Below are positions 6,029 through 13,304 of a stretch of 16,291 nt of DNA, in pieces. The notes beneath the pieces are model-generated. The model saw only the letters and a list, made by a program, of their open reading frames with translations, made no database searches and had not been told where the DNA came from. The position numbers were made by a program, and so were the translations under genes. Every line of letters starts with the position of its first letter. Position 1 is the first letter of the stretch. The stretch comes from DASZYF01 sp035545535 (GTDB lineage: Bacteria > Actinomycetota > Actinomycetes > Mycobacteriales > CAJCIY01): NCBI GenBank assembly GCA_035545535.1, contig DASZYF010000164.1, forward strand, positions 1 through 16,291, in the 5' to 3' direction.

Positions 6029-6862
6029 ATGAGCCGCGCCGACAACCTGGTCGACGCCGCCTGGGTGGAGGCCCACCTGGACGACCCGAAGGTCGTGCTC
6101 GTCGAGGTCGACGAGGACGTCTCGGCCTACGACAAGGGCCACATCCGCGGGGCCGTCCGCCTCGACTGGAAGACCGAGCTGCAGGACCCGGTCAAGCGCG
6201 ACTTCGTCGACAAGCGCTCGTTCGAGCAGCTCCTGTCGAAGAAGGGCATCGCCAACGACGACACCGTCGTGCTCTACGGCGGCAACAACAACTGGTTCGC
6301 CGCCTACGCGTACTGGTACTTCAAGCTCTACGGCCATGCCGACATCAAGCTGCTCGACGGTGGCCGCAAGAAGTGGGAGCTCGACTCGCGTGAGCTCACC
6401 GACGAGGTCCGGCCGCGGCCGGCGACCGAGTACGTCGCCAAGGACCAGGACCTCTCCATCCGGGCGTTCCGTGACGAGGTCGTCGCGGCGATCGGCACGA
6501 AGAACCTCGTCGACGTCCGGTCGCCCGACGAGTTCACCGGCAAGCTCCTTGCGCCCGCGCACCTGCCGCAGGAGCAGAGCCAGCGTGCCGGGCACGTGCC
6601 GACGGCGATCAACGTCCCGTGGTCGAAGGCGGCGAACGAGGACGGCACCTTCAAGAGCGACGACAAGCTCCGCGAGCTGTACGCGGCGGCCGGCCTGAAG
6701 GACGGCGTGGAGACGATCGCCTACTGCCGCATCGGTGAGCGCTCGTCGCACACCTGGTTCGTGCTGCAGGAGCTCCTCGGCCACACCGGCGTGAAGAACT
6801 ACGACGGCTCGTGGACCGAGTACGGCTCGCTCGTAGGCGTCCCGATCGAGAAGACCGCCTAG
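6029..6862 (+). CDS. cysA2: CysA2-type thiosulfate sulfurtransferase (rhodanese)
   Basis: Transfers sulfane sulfur from thiosulfate (or 3-mercaptopyruvate) to a thiophilic acceptor in the cytosol. The 277-residue, two-domain rhodanese has the same length as I recall for M. tuberculosis CysA2 and shares its phrases, such as LVEVDEDVSAYDKGHI, LYGGNNNWFAAYAYWYFKLYG, LPQEQSQRAGHVP and NYDGSWTEYGSLVG. The inactive N-terminal domain spans about 1-130. The catalytic domain carries Cys233 in the loop CRIGERS. The start at 6029 has GGAAGGA 9-10 bp upstream; an in-frame ATG at 5927 falls within the structured leader and lacks an SD. Many annotations call this gene sseA or cysA. It should be co-transcribed with the upstream leader peptide and the DUF1416 gene two bases downstream, and regulated by cysteine supply. 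Confidence 0.95.
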   Translation: MSRADNLVDAAWVEAHLDDPKVVLVEVDEDVSAYDKGHIRGAVRLDWKTELQDPVKRDFVDKRSFEQLLSKKGIANDDTVVLYGGNNNWFAAYAYWYFKLYGHADIKLLDGGRKKWELDSRELTDEVRPRPATEYVAKDQDLSIRAFRDEVVAAIGTKNLVDVRSPDEFTGKLLAPAHLPQEQSQRAGHVPTAINVPWSKAANEDGTFKSDDKLRELYAAAGLKDGVETIAYCRIGERSSHTWFVLQELLGHTGVKNYDGSWTEYGSLVGVPIEKTA

Positions 6863-6864
6863 TC

Positions 6865-7161
6865 ATGTGCGGCGCACCGGCACAAGAGCTCTCACTCGAA
6901 GGGATCGACGTGGGTCAGGAAGCAGTGGTCCAGGGAACCGTGACCAAGGGCGGCGAGCCGGTCGGCGGTGCGTTCGTGCGCCTGCTCGACGGCAGCGGTG
7001 AGTTCACCGCCGAGGTCGTGACGAGTGCGACGGGGAGCTTCCGCTTCTTCGCCGCGCCGGGGGAGTGGACGCTGCGCGCCCTCGCGCCCGGGGCGACGGG
7101 CGAGGCGAAGGCCACGGCGGCGCTCGGCGCGGTCGCCGAGACGTCCATCTCGCTCAGCTAG
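6865..7161 (+). CDS. sseC: DUF1416 protein (SseC family)
   Basis: A 98-residue cytosolic protein of the actinobacterial DUF1416 family, almost always encoded directly after a CysA2-type sulfurtransferase (sseC1/sseC2 in M. tuberculosis). It begins with the conserved MCGAP, whose Cys2 may be a sulfur acceptor. It then forms a transthyretin/carboxypeptidase-regulatory-like beta-sandwich: VQGTVTKGGEPVGGAFVRLLD, then FTAEVVTSATGSFRFFAAPGEW. No reaction is established. The start is 2 bp past the sulfurtransferase stop; an in-frame ATG at 6811 lies inside the sulfurtransferase gene and would add a basic, non-family N-terminus, so I reject it. Confidence 0.92.
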   Translation: MCGAPAQELSLEGIDVGQEAVVQGTVTKGGEPVGGAFVRLLDGSGEFTAEVVTSATGSFRFFAAPGEWTLRALAPGATGEAKATAALGAVAETSISLS

Positions 7162-7170
7162 CCACACCGG

Positions 7171-7205
7171 TGCCGTCCCGGCCGGGAGGACCGGCCGGGA
7201 CGGCA
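7171..7205 (+). terminator. Strong inverted repeat ending the sulfur operon
   Basis: A perfect 15-bp stem (TGCCGTCCCGGCCGG / CCGGCCGGGACGGCA) with a 5-nt loop GAGGA starts 9 bp after the DUF1416 stop. There is no U-tract. It is the longest perfect stem I found in the window and very probably defines the 3' end of the operon. Confidence 0.78.
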
Positions 7206-7266
7206 TCGAGTGGCGCGCTGTGGATGACGGCGGGCCGCGGCCCGGCCGGCGAGGCATCCTCACGCG

Positions 7267-7842
7267 GTGCTCCGTCCAACCCGTGCGCTGCTCGCGCTGG
7301 CCCTCATCGCGCTGGGGACGGCCGGCTGCGGCACCGGCGCGACTCCGCCGCCGGTCGCGGCGCCCGCGGGCGCGGACGCGGTCGCGGTGCCCCGCGACGC
7401 GTTCGCGGCGACGGTCGTGCGTGTCGTCGACGGCGACACGATCCTGGCGCGCGTGGGGGGCAGGGGCGCGAACCTGCGCGTGCGCCTGCTCGGCATCGAC
7501 AGCCCCGAGTCGGTGAAGCCCGACACCCCGGTCGCCTGCTACGGCCACGAGGCGTCGAGCCTCACCGCATCGCTGCTCCCGAAGGGCGCGCAGATCCGCG
7601 CGGCCTACGAGAAGGAGCACCAGGACCGCTACGGCCGCGAGCTCTGGGACGTGTGGCTGCCCGACGGCCGCTACCTCGAGACCGTGCTCGCCGCGAGCGG
7701 CACGGTGCGTCCGGATCCCTTCAAGCCCAACATCGCCTACGCCGCGCCGATCGAAGCCGCGGCGCGGGAGGCCCACGACGCCGGCCGGGGTCTGTGGGGC
7801 CGTTGCTCGTTCCACGACGCGTTCCCGGAGGTGCGCCAGTGA
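7267..7842 (+). CDS. Secreted thermonuclease-like protein (staphylococcal nuclease fold)
   Basis: A 191-residue SNase-family protein expected to cut DNA or RNA outside the membrane with Ca2+. The N-terminus is a signal peptide ending TAGC (Cys21), a sub-optimal lipobox, so it is either a lipoprotein or simply secreted; a Pro/Ala linker follows. The nuclease core spans about 46-180. VVDGDT (53-58, Asp55), VRLLGIDSPE (72-81, Arg73, Asp78, Glu81) and DRYGRELWDVW (120-130, Arg124) supply the counterparts of Asp21, Arg35, Asp40, Glu43 and Arg87 of the staphylococcal enzyme. The closing motif AREAHDAGRGLWGRC is typical. The start is GTG with no SD. CATCCT lies six bases upstream (7255-7260), so the transcript may be leaderless. 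It stands alone behind the operon terminator. Confidence 0.88.
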   Translation: MLRPTRALLALALIALGTAGCGTGATPPPVAAPAGADAVAVPRDAFAATVVRVVDGDTILARVGGRGANLRVRLLGIDSPESVKPDTPVACYGHEASSLTASLLPKGAQIRAAYEKEHQDRYGRELWDVWLPDGRYLETVLAASGTVRPDPFKPNIAYAAPIEAAAREAHDAGRGLWGRCSFHDAFPEVRQ

Positions 7843-7868
7843 GATGCGATCGAGCCGTCCGCCGCTTG

Positions 7869-7874
7869 TAGGGT
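7869..7874 (+). promoter_or_regulatory. Leaderless -10 promoter element of the GT22 gene
   Basis: TAGGGT ends 7 bp before the GTG start at 7882, the classic actinobacterial leaderless arrangement. There is no Shine-Dalgarno and no clear -35. Confidence 0.5.
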
Positions 7875-7881
7875 TTCGCCG

Positions 7882-9456
7882 GTGGCGACTCGTGGTGCGG
7901 TTGCGCAGCCGGTGCCGCACCTCCTGTGGCCGCAGGCCCGGGCGTTCTGCCTGATCCCGGCCCTCGCGACGGTCGTTGCTCTCGCGTTCGCTTTGCACAG
8001 CGCCTTCGGGATCATCTGGCCCGACGAGATCTACCAGACGGTCGAGCCGGCGCAGCGCGTCGTGCACGGCTACGGGTTCACCTCGTGGGAGCTCCACGAC
8101 GGTCTGCGCAGCTGGCTCGGGCCGGCCGCGTTCATGCCGGCGGTCGAGATCGCGAAGCTGCTCGGCATCACGACGGGGCTCGGCGTGCAGACCGTCGTCA
8201 AGGTCTTCCTCATCTGTGGTGCGGCGGTGACCGCGTACGCGACGACGCGGCTGACGCAGGCCTTCGAGCGGCCCGGCGCGACGCTCGTCGCTGCCGCCGC
8301 CGTCGCTACGTCGCCGCTGCTGCTCGTGTACGACCTCCACTCGTTCGCCGAGGTCGTCGTGCTGCCGATGGTCGTGGGCGCCTTCGCCTGGGTGCGCAGC
8401 GACCGGCCGCGGGCCGCACTGCTCGCCGGCATCACCATCGGCCTGGCCGCTGCCATCCGCGTGCAGGTGCTGGTCATGGTCGTGGTGATCGCCGTCCAGC
8501 TCTGGCACGCTGAGCGCGGCGACCGCTCCCGGCGGCGGCTGCGCGGCTTCCTCGTCGGTCTCAGCGGCCCGGTGGTCGTCGCCGGCTTCCTCGACTGGGC
8601 GACGTGGGGGTACCCGTTCGCGTCCTACTACCGGTACCTGTCGTTCAACCTGACCTCGGCCGCGTCGCGCGAGTACGGCACCGAGCCCGCGGGCTTCTAC
8701 CTCGATCACTTCTGGCGCACGGCCGGCCCCGTCGTGGCGGTCGTCCTGCTGGGCGGATTCATCGTCGGTGCGCGCATCGCCCGGTGGGAGGCGTGCGCGG
8801 CGGTCCTCTACGTGCTCGCGCACGCCCTCGTGCCGCACAAGGAGCTGCGCTTCCTCCTACCGGCCGTGCCCCTCGTCATCGTCGTCGCCGCCGTGGGCTG
8901 TGCGGAGGTCGGCCGCATCGCGTCACGCCGATGGCCCGCTGTGCGGGCCGTGCCCGACGGCGCGGCCGCCGGCCGAGGGTTCCCTGAACCAACGCTGGGA
9001 GCGGCGCGCTTCGCCGTCCTGCTGGTCGTGGTCGGAGTCGCCGGGCTCGTGGGCGCGCACGACGTGCGCACGATGGACACGGGCTCGCTCACGGGCGGCA
9101 TCGCCTCCAGCTCGTCGTCGGAGTGGGGCGCAGAGCAGAGCACGAACGTGCTGCTGTCCCGTGCGGGCGCCCGCTCTGACGTGTGCGGGGTGCTGCTCGC
9201 GAGTGAGGCGCCGATCTGGACGGGCGGCTTCTCCTACCTGCAGCGCGACATCGGCCTCTACGCGCCCGGTGACCTGTCGATCCCGTCCGACGGCACCCTT
9301 CCCGGGCAGATCAACGCCATCATCGCCCCGACGACCAGTGCGGCACGGGCTCCTTTCGTCGCGGTGACCAGCGACGGGCCGCAGACGCTCTACGTGCGAC
9401 CCGGCGGCTGCACTGCTGCGCCGGCCGGCTACACGCGGACGTTCCCCAAGCAGTGA
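7882..9456 (+). CDS. GT22-family (ALG9/PIG-B-like) polyprenol-phosphate-dependent glycosyltransferase
   Basis: A 524-residue multi-pass GT-C glycosyltransferase. The first extracytoplasmic loop carries WPDEIYQTVEPAQRVVHGYG (46-65), matching the (H)PDExxQ...E signature of family 22, with Asp48-Glu49 as likely catalytic or metal-binding residues. A later loop has HKELRF (319-324), the GT22 hallmark HKExRF seen in eukaryotic mannosyltransferases ALG9, ALG12, PIG-B and SMP3. About 8-10 hydrophobic helices fill 20-400. The last 120 residues form an exported C-terminal domain without recognised similarity. The enzyme probably moves a sugar, perhaps mannose from polyprenyl-phosphate-mannose, to an envelope glycan or glycoprotein. 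The donor and acceptor are unknown. The start is the GTG behind a leaderless-type -10. Confidence 0.82.
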   Translation: MATRGAVAQPVPHLLWPQARAFCLIPALATVVALAFALHSAFGIIWPDEIYQTVEPAQRVVHGYGFTSWELHDGLRSWLGPAAFMPAVEIAKLLGITTGLGVQTVVKVFLICGAAVTAYATTRLTQAFERPGATLVAAAAVATSPLLLVYDLHSFAEVVVLPMVVGAFAWVRSDRPRAALLAGITIGLAAAIRVQVLVMVVVIAVQLWHAERGDRSRRRLRGFLVGLSGPVVVAGFLDWATWGYPFASYYRYLSFNLTSAASREYGTEPAGFYLDHFWRTAGPVVAVVLLGGFIVGARIARWEACAAVLYVLAHALVPHKELRFLLPAVPLVIVVAAVGCAEVGRIASRRWPAVRAVPDGAAAGRGFPEPTLGAARFAVLLVVVGVAGLVGAHDVRTMDTGSLTGGIASSSSSEWGAEQSTNVLLSRAGARSDVCGVLLASEAPIWTGGFSYLQRDIGLYAPGDLSIPSDGTLPGQINAIIAPTTSAARAPFVAVTSDGPQTLYVRPGGCTAAPAGYTRTFPKQ

Positions 9457-9480
9457 ACCGACGTCCGGGCTGACGTTGTG

Positions 9481-9498
9481 CGGGCCGCGCTCGGCCCG
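9481..9498 (+). terminator. Possible terminator after the GT22 gene
   Basis: CGGGCC-GCGCTC-GGCCCG is a 6-bp perfect stem with a 6-nt loop 25 bp past the stop. Its last base is the first base of the PHO box of the next gene. It is short, so it may be only a GC-rich coincidence. Confidence 0.35.
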
Positions 9499-9529
9499 TT
9501 CGCCTCCGTTCACCTCCCGTTCGCACGAC
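9498..9529 (+). promoter_or_regulatory. PHO box upstream of the propeller-phosphoesterase gene
   Basis: Three direct-repeat units run head to tail: GTTCGCCTCC (9498), GTTCACCTCCC (9508) and GTTCGCACGAC (9519). The spacings are 10 and 11 bp, and a degenerate TTCGG follows in phase at 9530. This is the typical layout of an actinobacterial PhoP operator and lies about 30 bp upstream of the ATG, on the coding strand. A clear -10 is not visible. PhoP control is inferred from motif and gene function. Confidence 0.75.
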
Positions 9530-9557
9530 TTCGGCCGTCATCGGCAAAGGTGTCCTC

Positions 9558-12500
9558 ATGCTGCGGGCCCCCACCTGTAGGCGATGGTCGGCTTCGGCAG
9601 GCCTCAGCCTCCGTCGTCGCCTCGCCGGTCTCGCCACGTCCCTCGCGGGCGCGTTGCTCCTCGCGACGCTGCCCCTCGTCCTGCCGCACGCGCTGACGCC
9701 CGCGGCGGTCGCCGCGGCGCCGGCGCCCGGTGTCGTGCTGCCGGACGGCCGCCTCGTGACGCCCGCGGGCTCGCCGTACGACCCGCGCCGCGCCGCCGGC
9801 GACGCGAGCTACGACCTCGGGGACTTCCCGCTCGGTCTCGCCCTGTCGCCCGACGGGCGCTACGCGGTCGTCAGCCTCAACGGCTACGGCACCGGCCAGC
9901 CGCACGGGTTCAACAGCTTCTGCGAGCAGAACCAGAGCAAGGCCGGCGTGGCCTGCCCCGGCGTGCCCACGCGCCTGCAGGTGAACCCCGAGCTGCGCGC
10001 ACCCGACGAGGGCCTCGACGTGGTCGACCTCCAGACCGGCAAGGTCGTGCAGGTCTACGCGGTGCCGCCGACGAAGGGCTACTTCCCGAACGGCCCGAGC
10101 TCGTGCGCGGCCAAGACGCTCAACTGCTTCGGGCAGGGCCTCACCTTCTCACCGGACGGCACCCACCTCTACGCCACCGGCGGCGGTGACGACTCGATCT
10201 ACGACTTCACGTGGAGCGCAGGCACTCTCACGCTCGCGCACCGCGTCGCGATCGCGAGCCTGTCGGCGTCCGCCCCGTCAGAGCCGGTCATCGGCACGGC
10301 CGCCGGCTACCCCCGGGCGATCGCGGTCGCGAAGACGGCGCGCGGCCTGCGGCTGCTGGTGGGCGACGAGTTCGACTCGACCATCGAGCTGTTCGACATC
10401 GACGGCGGCAAGGCGCCGACGCTGCTCGCACAGGGCCTCGTCGCCGGAGGCGCTCCCGGTGCACTGCCGGTCGCGTACCTGTACGCGGCCGCGACCAGCC
10501 CCGACGGTCAGTGGGGCTACATCACGGCCGAGGGCACCGGCGTCGTCTACGCGATCAACCTGGCCGCGTTGGAGGCGAGCGGTCCGCTGACGACGCTCGT
10601 GTCGTCGCAGGCGAAGCCGCTCGCACCGGCGATCGCCCTGCCGGTCCCGCTCACCGGTGTGGACCATCCGACCGGCCTGTCGGTGTCGCCCGACGGCATG
10701 ACCCTCGCGGTCGCCGGAGCCAACAGCGACACGGTGGGCTTCGTCCCGCTCGTCGCCGGCATCCCGACCGGCGCGAGCATCACGACCGTCCGGCTGTCCG
10801 CCGTCCCGGGCCGCCCCGGCACCGTCATCGGCTCGACGCCGGACGACGTCACGTGGTCGCCCGACGGGCACCGCGCCTACGCGGCGCTGGCCGGCGACGA
10901 CGCGGTCGCCGTGCTCGACACGAGTGCCCTCAGCCCGGCGACGCCCCCGACGGTCCTCGGCTTCATCCCCACCGGCTGGTACCCGACGGCGGTCGGCGTC
11001 GGACCCAAGGACGGCCGCATCTACGCGGTTGCCGCGAAGGGCCTGGGCAGCCGCTACGTCGCGGGGGTCGGCGGCTACACGCCCGCGCCCGGGAAGACGC
11101 TGCCCACCGGCGCGGCGGTGCCGAGCAGCGACTACTACGACGCGGAGAACATGCCCGGCCTGCTGACCCGCGTCACGCCCCCGAGCAGCGCGCAGCTGGC
11201 GACCTACTCCGCGACGGCGGCGACCGACGTGCTGCACGCCGGCGGCCTCGACCAGCGTCCCGCGCAGTCACCGATCCCGGCCGTGCTCGGAGACCCGTCA
11301 CCGATCAAGCACATCGTCTACATCGTCCGCGAGAACCGCACGTTCGACCAGGTCTTCGGCGACCTCGCCCTCACCCGCAAGGACGTCGACGCCGACCCCT
11401 ACGACCAGACGCTGGCCGCGGCGACGCCCAACGCGCACGCGCTCGCCGGCCGCTACGCGATCGCCGACCACTTCTTCAGCGACGGCGAGGCGAGCGTCCA
11501 AGGCCACTGGTGGACCAGCTCCGCCGTGTCCAACGACTACATCGAGAAGAGCTGGCGGCAGAACTACTCGCCCCGCGGGCGCCCCGGCGACGCCGCGGTC
11601 GTGCCGGTGACGGTCCCGGAAGGGTGCTCGATCTTCCAGGACGTGCAGCGCTACGCCGTGACCCACCCGTCGTTCACCTACCGCAACTACGGCGAGCTCG
11701 TCGGCCTGGCCGACCCCAACAGCAACGTGGGCTCGCTGCAGTACAACCTCTGTTCCGGCGGCGGCGCGATCGACCTCGCCAGCAACAGCTTCAGCGATCC
11801 CAACTACCCCGGGCAGCAGCAGCTCGTCCCCGACGACCGCACGCGCGCGGCGGAGTTCCTGAAGGACAGCGGGTTGAAGCTCGACGGTTCGAGCGCCGGC
11901 AACGGCAACAGCCTCCGCAACTTCAACTACCTCATCCTGTCCGAGGACCACACCAGCGGTCTCGCCGGCAAGCAGACCCCGCGCAGCGAGGTGGCCCAGA
12001 ACGACGCCGCGCTCGGGCAGATCATCAGCGGGCTGTCGAAGTCGAAGTACTGGTCGTCGACCGCGGTGATCGCGGTCGAGGACGACAGCCAGGACGGCAT
12101 CGACCATGTCGACGGGCACCGCAACGTGCTCGTCGTCGCGTCGCCGTGGACGAAGCACGTGAGCGGCGACGGCTGCCAGGTGCCGGGCTACGTCGGGCAC
12201 AACCACTACGACCAGGCCGGCGTGCTGCGCACGATCGAGCTCATCCTGGGGTTGCCGCCGCTGTCGGCCTACGACGCCGGGGCGACCCCGCTGTACGACC
12301 TGTTCCAGTCGAAGGTGTCGCTGTCGCCGGCCGACCTCAAGCCCTACGACGTGGCCCCTGCACCGCCGTTCATCGACGAGACGGTCGCCTCGCTGCCGAA
12401 GACCGCGAAGAACCAGACGCTCATCGCGTACTCGCGCACGCTGAACACCACGAAGCTCGACGCCGACGAGCCGGGCATCGAGAGCGTGCTCTGGCAGACG

Positions 12501-12896
12501 CTGCGCCCGGAGACGGTCCCGCTGGAGCTCGCCCGCAAGGTCGGCCTCGCCGGCGGGGCGTCGGACGAGGCGGGCGAGACCGCGTCGGCTTCTCTCGACA
12601 CGACGGCGGTCGACCTCTCCCCGGTCGAGGCGCGCCCCGGGCGCGCACCGGACCTGTCCACCGTGACCGGCCTGCCGCTGGCCCCGCACGAGAAGGTCGT
12701 CTGCGCGAATCCGGTCGTCCTCAAGCACCCGGCGAAGCCCGGGCAGCTGCCGACGCACGTGCGCAAGCCCGGCGGATCGCTCGCCGCCACCGGCCTGTCG
12801 TGGTGGCCCGCCTGGCTCGGGCTCGGCCTCGTGCTGCTCGCGGTCGGGCTGCGCCTCTCGCTGCGGCGCGCACCAACAGACGTCGGGGGTCGGTAG
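9558..12896 (+). CDS. Cell-wall-anchored YncE-like beta-propeller / PF04185 phosphoesterase fusion
   Basis: A 1112-residue surface enzyme. A long signal peptide (hydrophobic 22-44, AxA-type site near 50-55) precedes a YncE-like propeller marked by SPDG blade motifs near residues 97, 198, 314, 377 and 434 and a last blade near 480. The phosphoesterase domain starts near 583 (IKHIVYIVRENRTFDQVFGD, Glu592-Asn593). It contains ADHFFSDGEASVQGHWW, IAVEDDSQDGIDHVDGHRN and NHYDQAGVLRTIELILGLPP. The C-terminus has LAATG (1075-1079), a hydrophobic helix and an RR tail, which is a class E sortase signal. This architecture is known as bifunctional YncE / alkaline phosphatase family. The RBS AAAGG lies 7 bp before the ATG, and a PHO box is upstream. 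It likely scavenges phosphate from organic esters. The substrate is unknown, and the propeller may bind it or the wall. Confidence 0.9.
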   Translation: MLRAPTCRRWSASAGLSLRRRLAGLATSLAGALLLATLPLVLPHALTPAAVAAAPAPGVVLPDGRLVTPAGSPYDPRRAAGDASYDLGDFPLGLALSPDGRYAVVSLNGYGTGQPHGFNSFCEQNQSKAGVACPGVPTRLQVNPELRAPDEGLDVVDLQTGKVVQVYAVPPTKGYFPNGPSSCAAKTLNCFGQGLTFSPDGTHLYATGGGDDSIYDFTWSAGTLTLAHRVAIASLSASAPSEPVIGTAAGYPRAIAVAKTARGLRLLVGDEFDSTIELFDIDGGKAPTLLAQGLVAGGAPGALPVAYLYAAATSPDGQWGYITAEGTGVVYAINLAALEASGPLTTLVSSQAKPLAPAIALPVPLTGVDHPTGLSVSPDGMTLAVAGANSDTVGFVPLVAGIPTGASITTVRLSAVPGRPGTVIGSTPDDVTWSPDGHRAYAALAGDDAVAVLDTSALSPATPPTVLGFIPTGWYPTAVGVGPKDGRIYAVAAKGLGSRYVAGVGGYTPAPGKTLPTGAAVPSSDYYDAENMPGLLTRVTPPSSAQLATYSATAATDVLHAGGLDQRPAQSPIPAVLGDPSPIKHIVYIVRENRTFDQVFGDLALTRKDVDADPYDQTLAAATPNAHALAGRYAIADHFFSDGEASVQGHWWTSSAVSNDYIEKSWRQNYSPRGRPGDAAVVPVTVPEGCSIFQDVQRYAVTHPSFTYRNYGELVGLADPNSNVGSLQYNLCSGGGAIDLASNSFSDPNYPGQQQLVPDDRTRAAEFLKDSGLKLDGSSAGNGNSLRNFNYLILSEDHTSGLAGKQTPRSEVAQNDAALGQIISGLSKSKYWSSTAVIAVEDDSQDGIDHVDGHRNVLVVASPWTKHVSGDGCQVPGYVGHNHYDQAGVLRTIELILGLPPLSAYDAGATPLYDLFQSKVSLSPADLKPYDVAPAPPFIDETVASLPKTAKNQTLIAYSRTLNTTKLDADEPGIESVLWQTLRPETVPLELARKVGLAGGASDEAGETASASLDTTAVDLSPVEARPGRAPDLSTVTGLPLAPHEKVVCANPVVLKHPAKPGQLPTHVRKPGGSLAATGLSWWPAWLGLGLVLLAVGLRLSLRRAPTDVGGR

Positions 12897-12906
12897 GCGA
12901 GGGGCG

Positions 12907-13269
12907 TCAGTAGACGAGGGCCTGGGCGTCGGGGGCGAGCACCTCCTCGACGAACGCCGCCGCTCCTGCGATGTGCACGCCGTCGACGAGATCGTCCTCG
13001 GTGAGGTCGCGGCGGGCGGCGCACTGCACGCACACGGTCAGCCGGCCACGCTCGGCGATGGCGTCGCGCAGGGCCGACAGCGGCGCGGTGTGCGGGAGCT
13101 CGAACTCCTCGGCCCGGCCGGGGACCGCGAACCAGGTGGCCTCACCGGTGAGCCAGAGCGAGACGAAGGCGCCGGATGCGAGGGCGGCCGCGGCCACCGT
13201 GAACGCCTGGGCGGCGCGCTCGGGGTCGTCGGCGCCGGCCGTGGCCTTGATGACGAGGACGCGGGTCAC
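12907..13269 (-). CDS. DsrE/DsrF-like family protein
   Basis: A 120-residue cytosolic protein with the DsrE-like alpha/beta fold: VLVIKATAGADDPERAAQAFTVA at the N-terminus, then SLWLTGEATWF, and CVQCAARRD (Cys80 and Cys83) in the position where sulfur-relay members hold their reactive Cys. DsrE/TusD-type proteins carry persulfide sulfur, but many actinobacterial members are uncharacterised, so the role is uncertain. The start is GTG with no SD; TAGCCT lies 6 bp upstream, suggesting a leaderless mRNA. The gene is convergent with the phosphoesterase gene, with only 10 bp between the stop codons and no terminator visible. Confidence 0.78.
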   Translation of the reverse strand: MTRVLVIKATAGADDPERAAQAFTVAAAALASGAFVSLWLTGEATWFAVPGRAEEFELPHTAPLSALRDAIAERGRLTVCVQCAARRDLTEDDLVDGVHIAGAAAFVEEVLAPDAQALVY

Positions 13270-13275
13270 TCGCCG

Positions 13276-13281
13276 AGGCTA
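13276..13281 (-). promoter_or_regulatory. Leaderless -10 element of the DsrE-like gene
   Basis: On the minus strand TAGCCT is followed after 6 bp by the GTG start at 13269. It lies in the 35-bp gap behind the upstream minus-strand gene, so the DsrE-like gene can be transcribed on its own. Confidence 0.5.
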
Positions 13282-13304
13282 GGAGGCCCCGGGAGAACAG
13301 GTCG

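Noticed and set aside
6892..8838. A 648-codon minus-strand frame across the DUF1416, nuclease and GT22 genes
   Set aside because: It spans three recognised genes and the strong terminator, and encodes an Arg/Asp/His-rich sequence without motifs. It is an antisense shadow.
10211..12913. A 900-codon open frame on the plus strand overlapping the propeller phosphoesterase
   Set aside because: Its product is Arg/Gly/Pro-rich with no domain and is the +2 shadow of a well-recognised protein. Long alternate frames are expected at this GC content.
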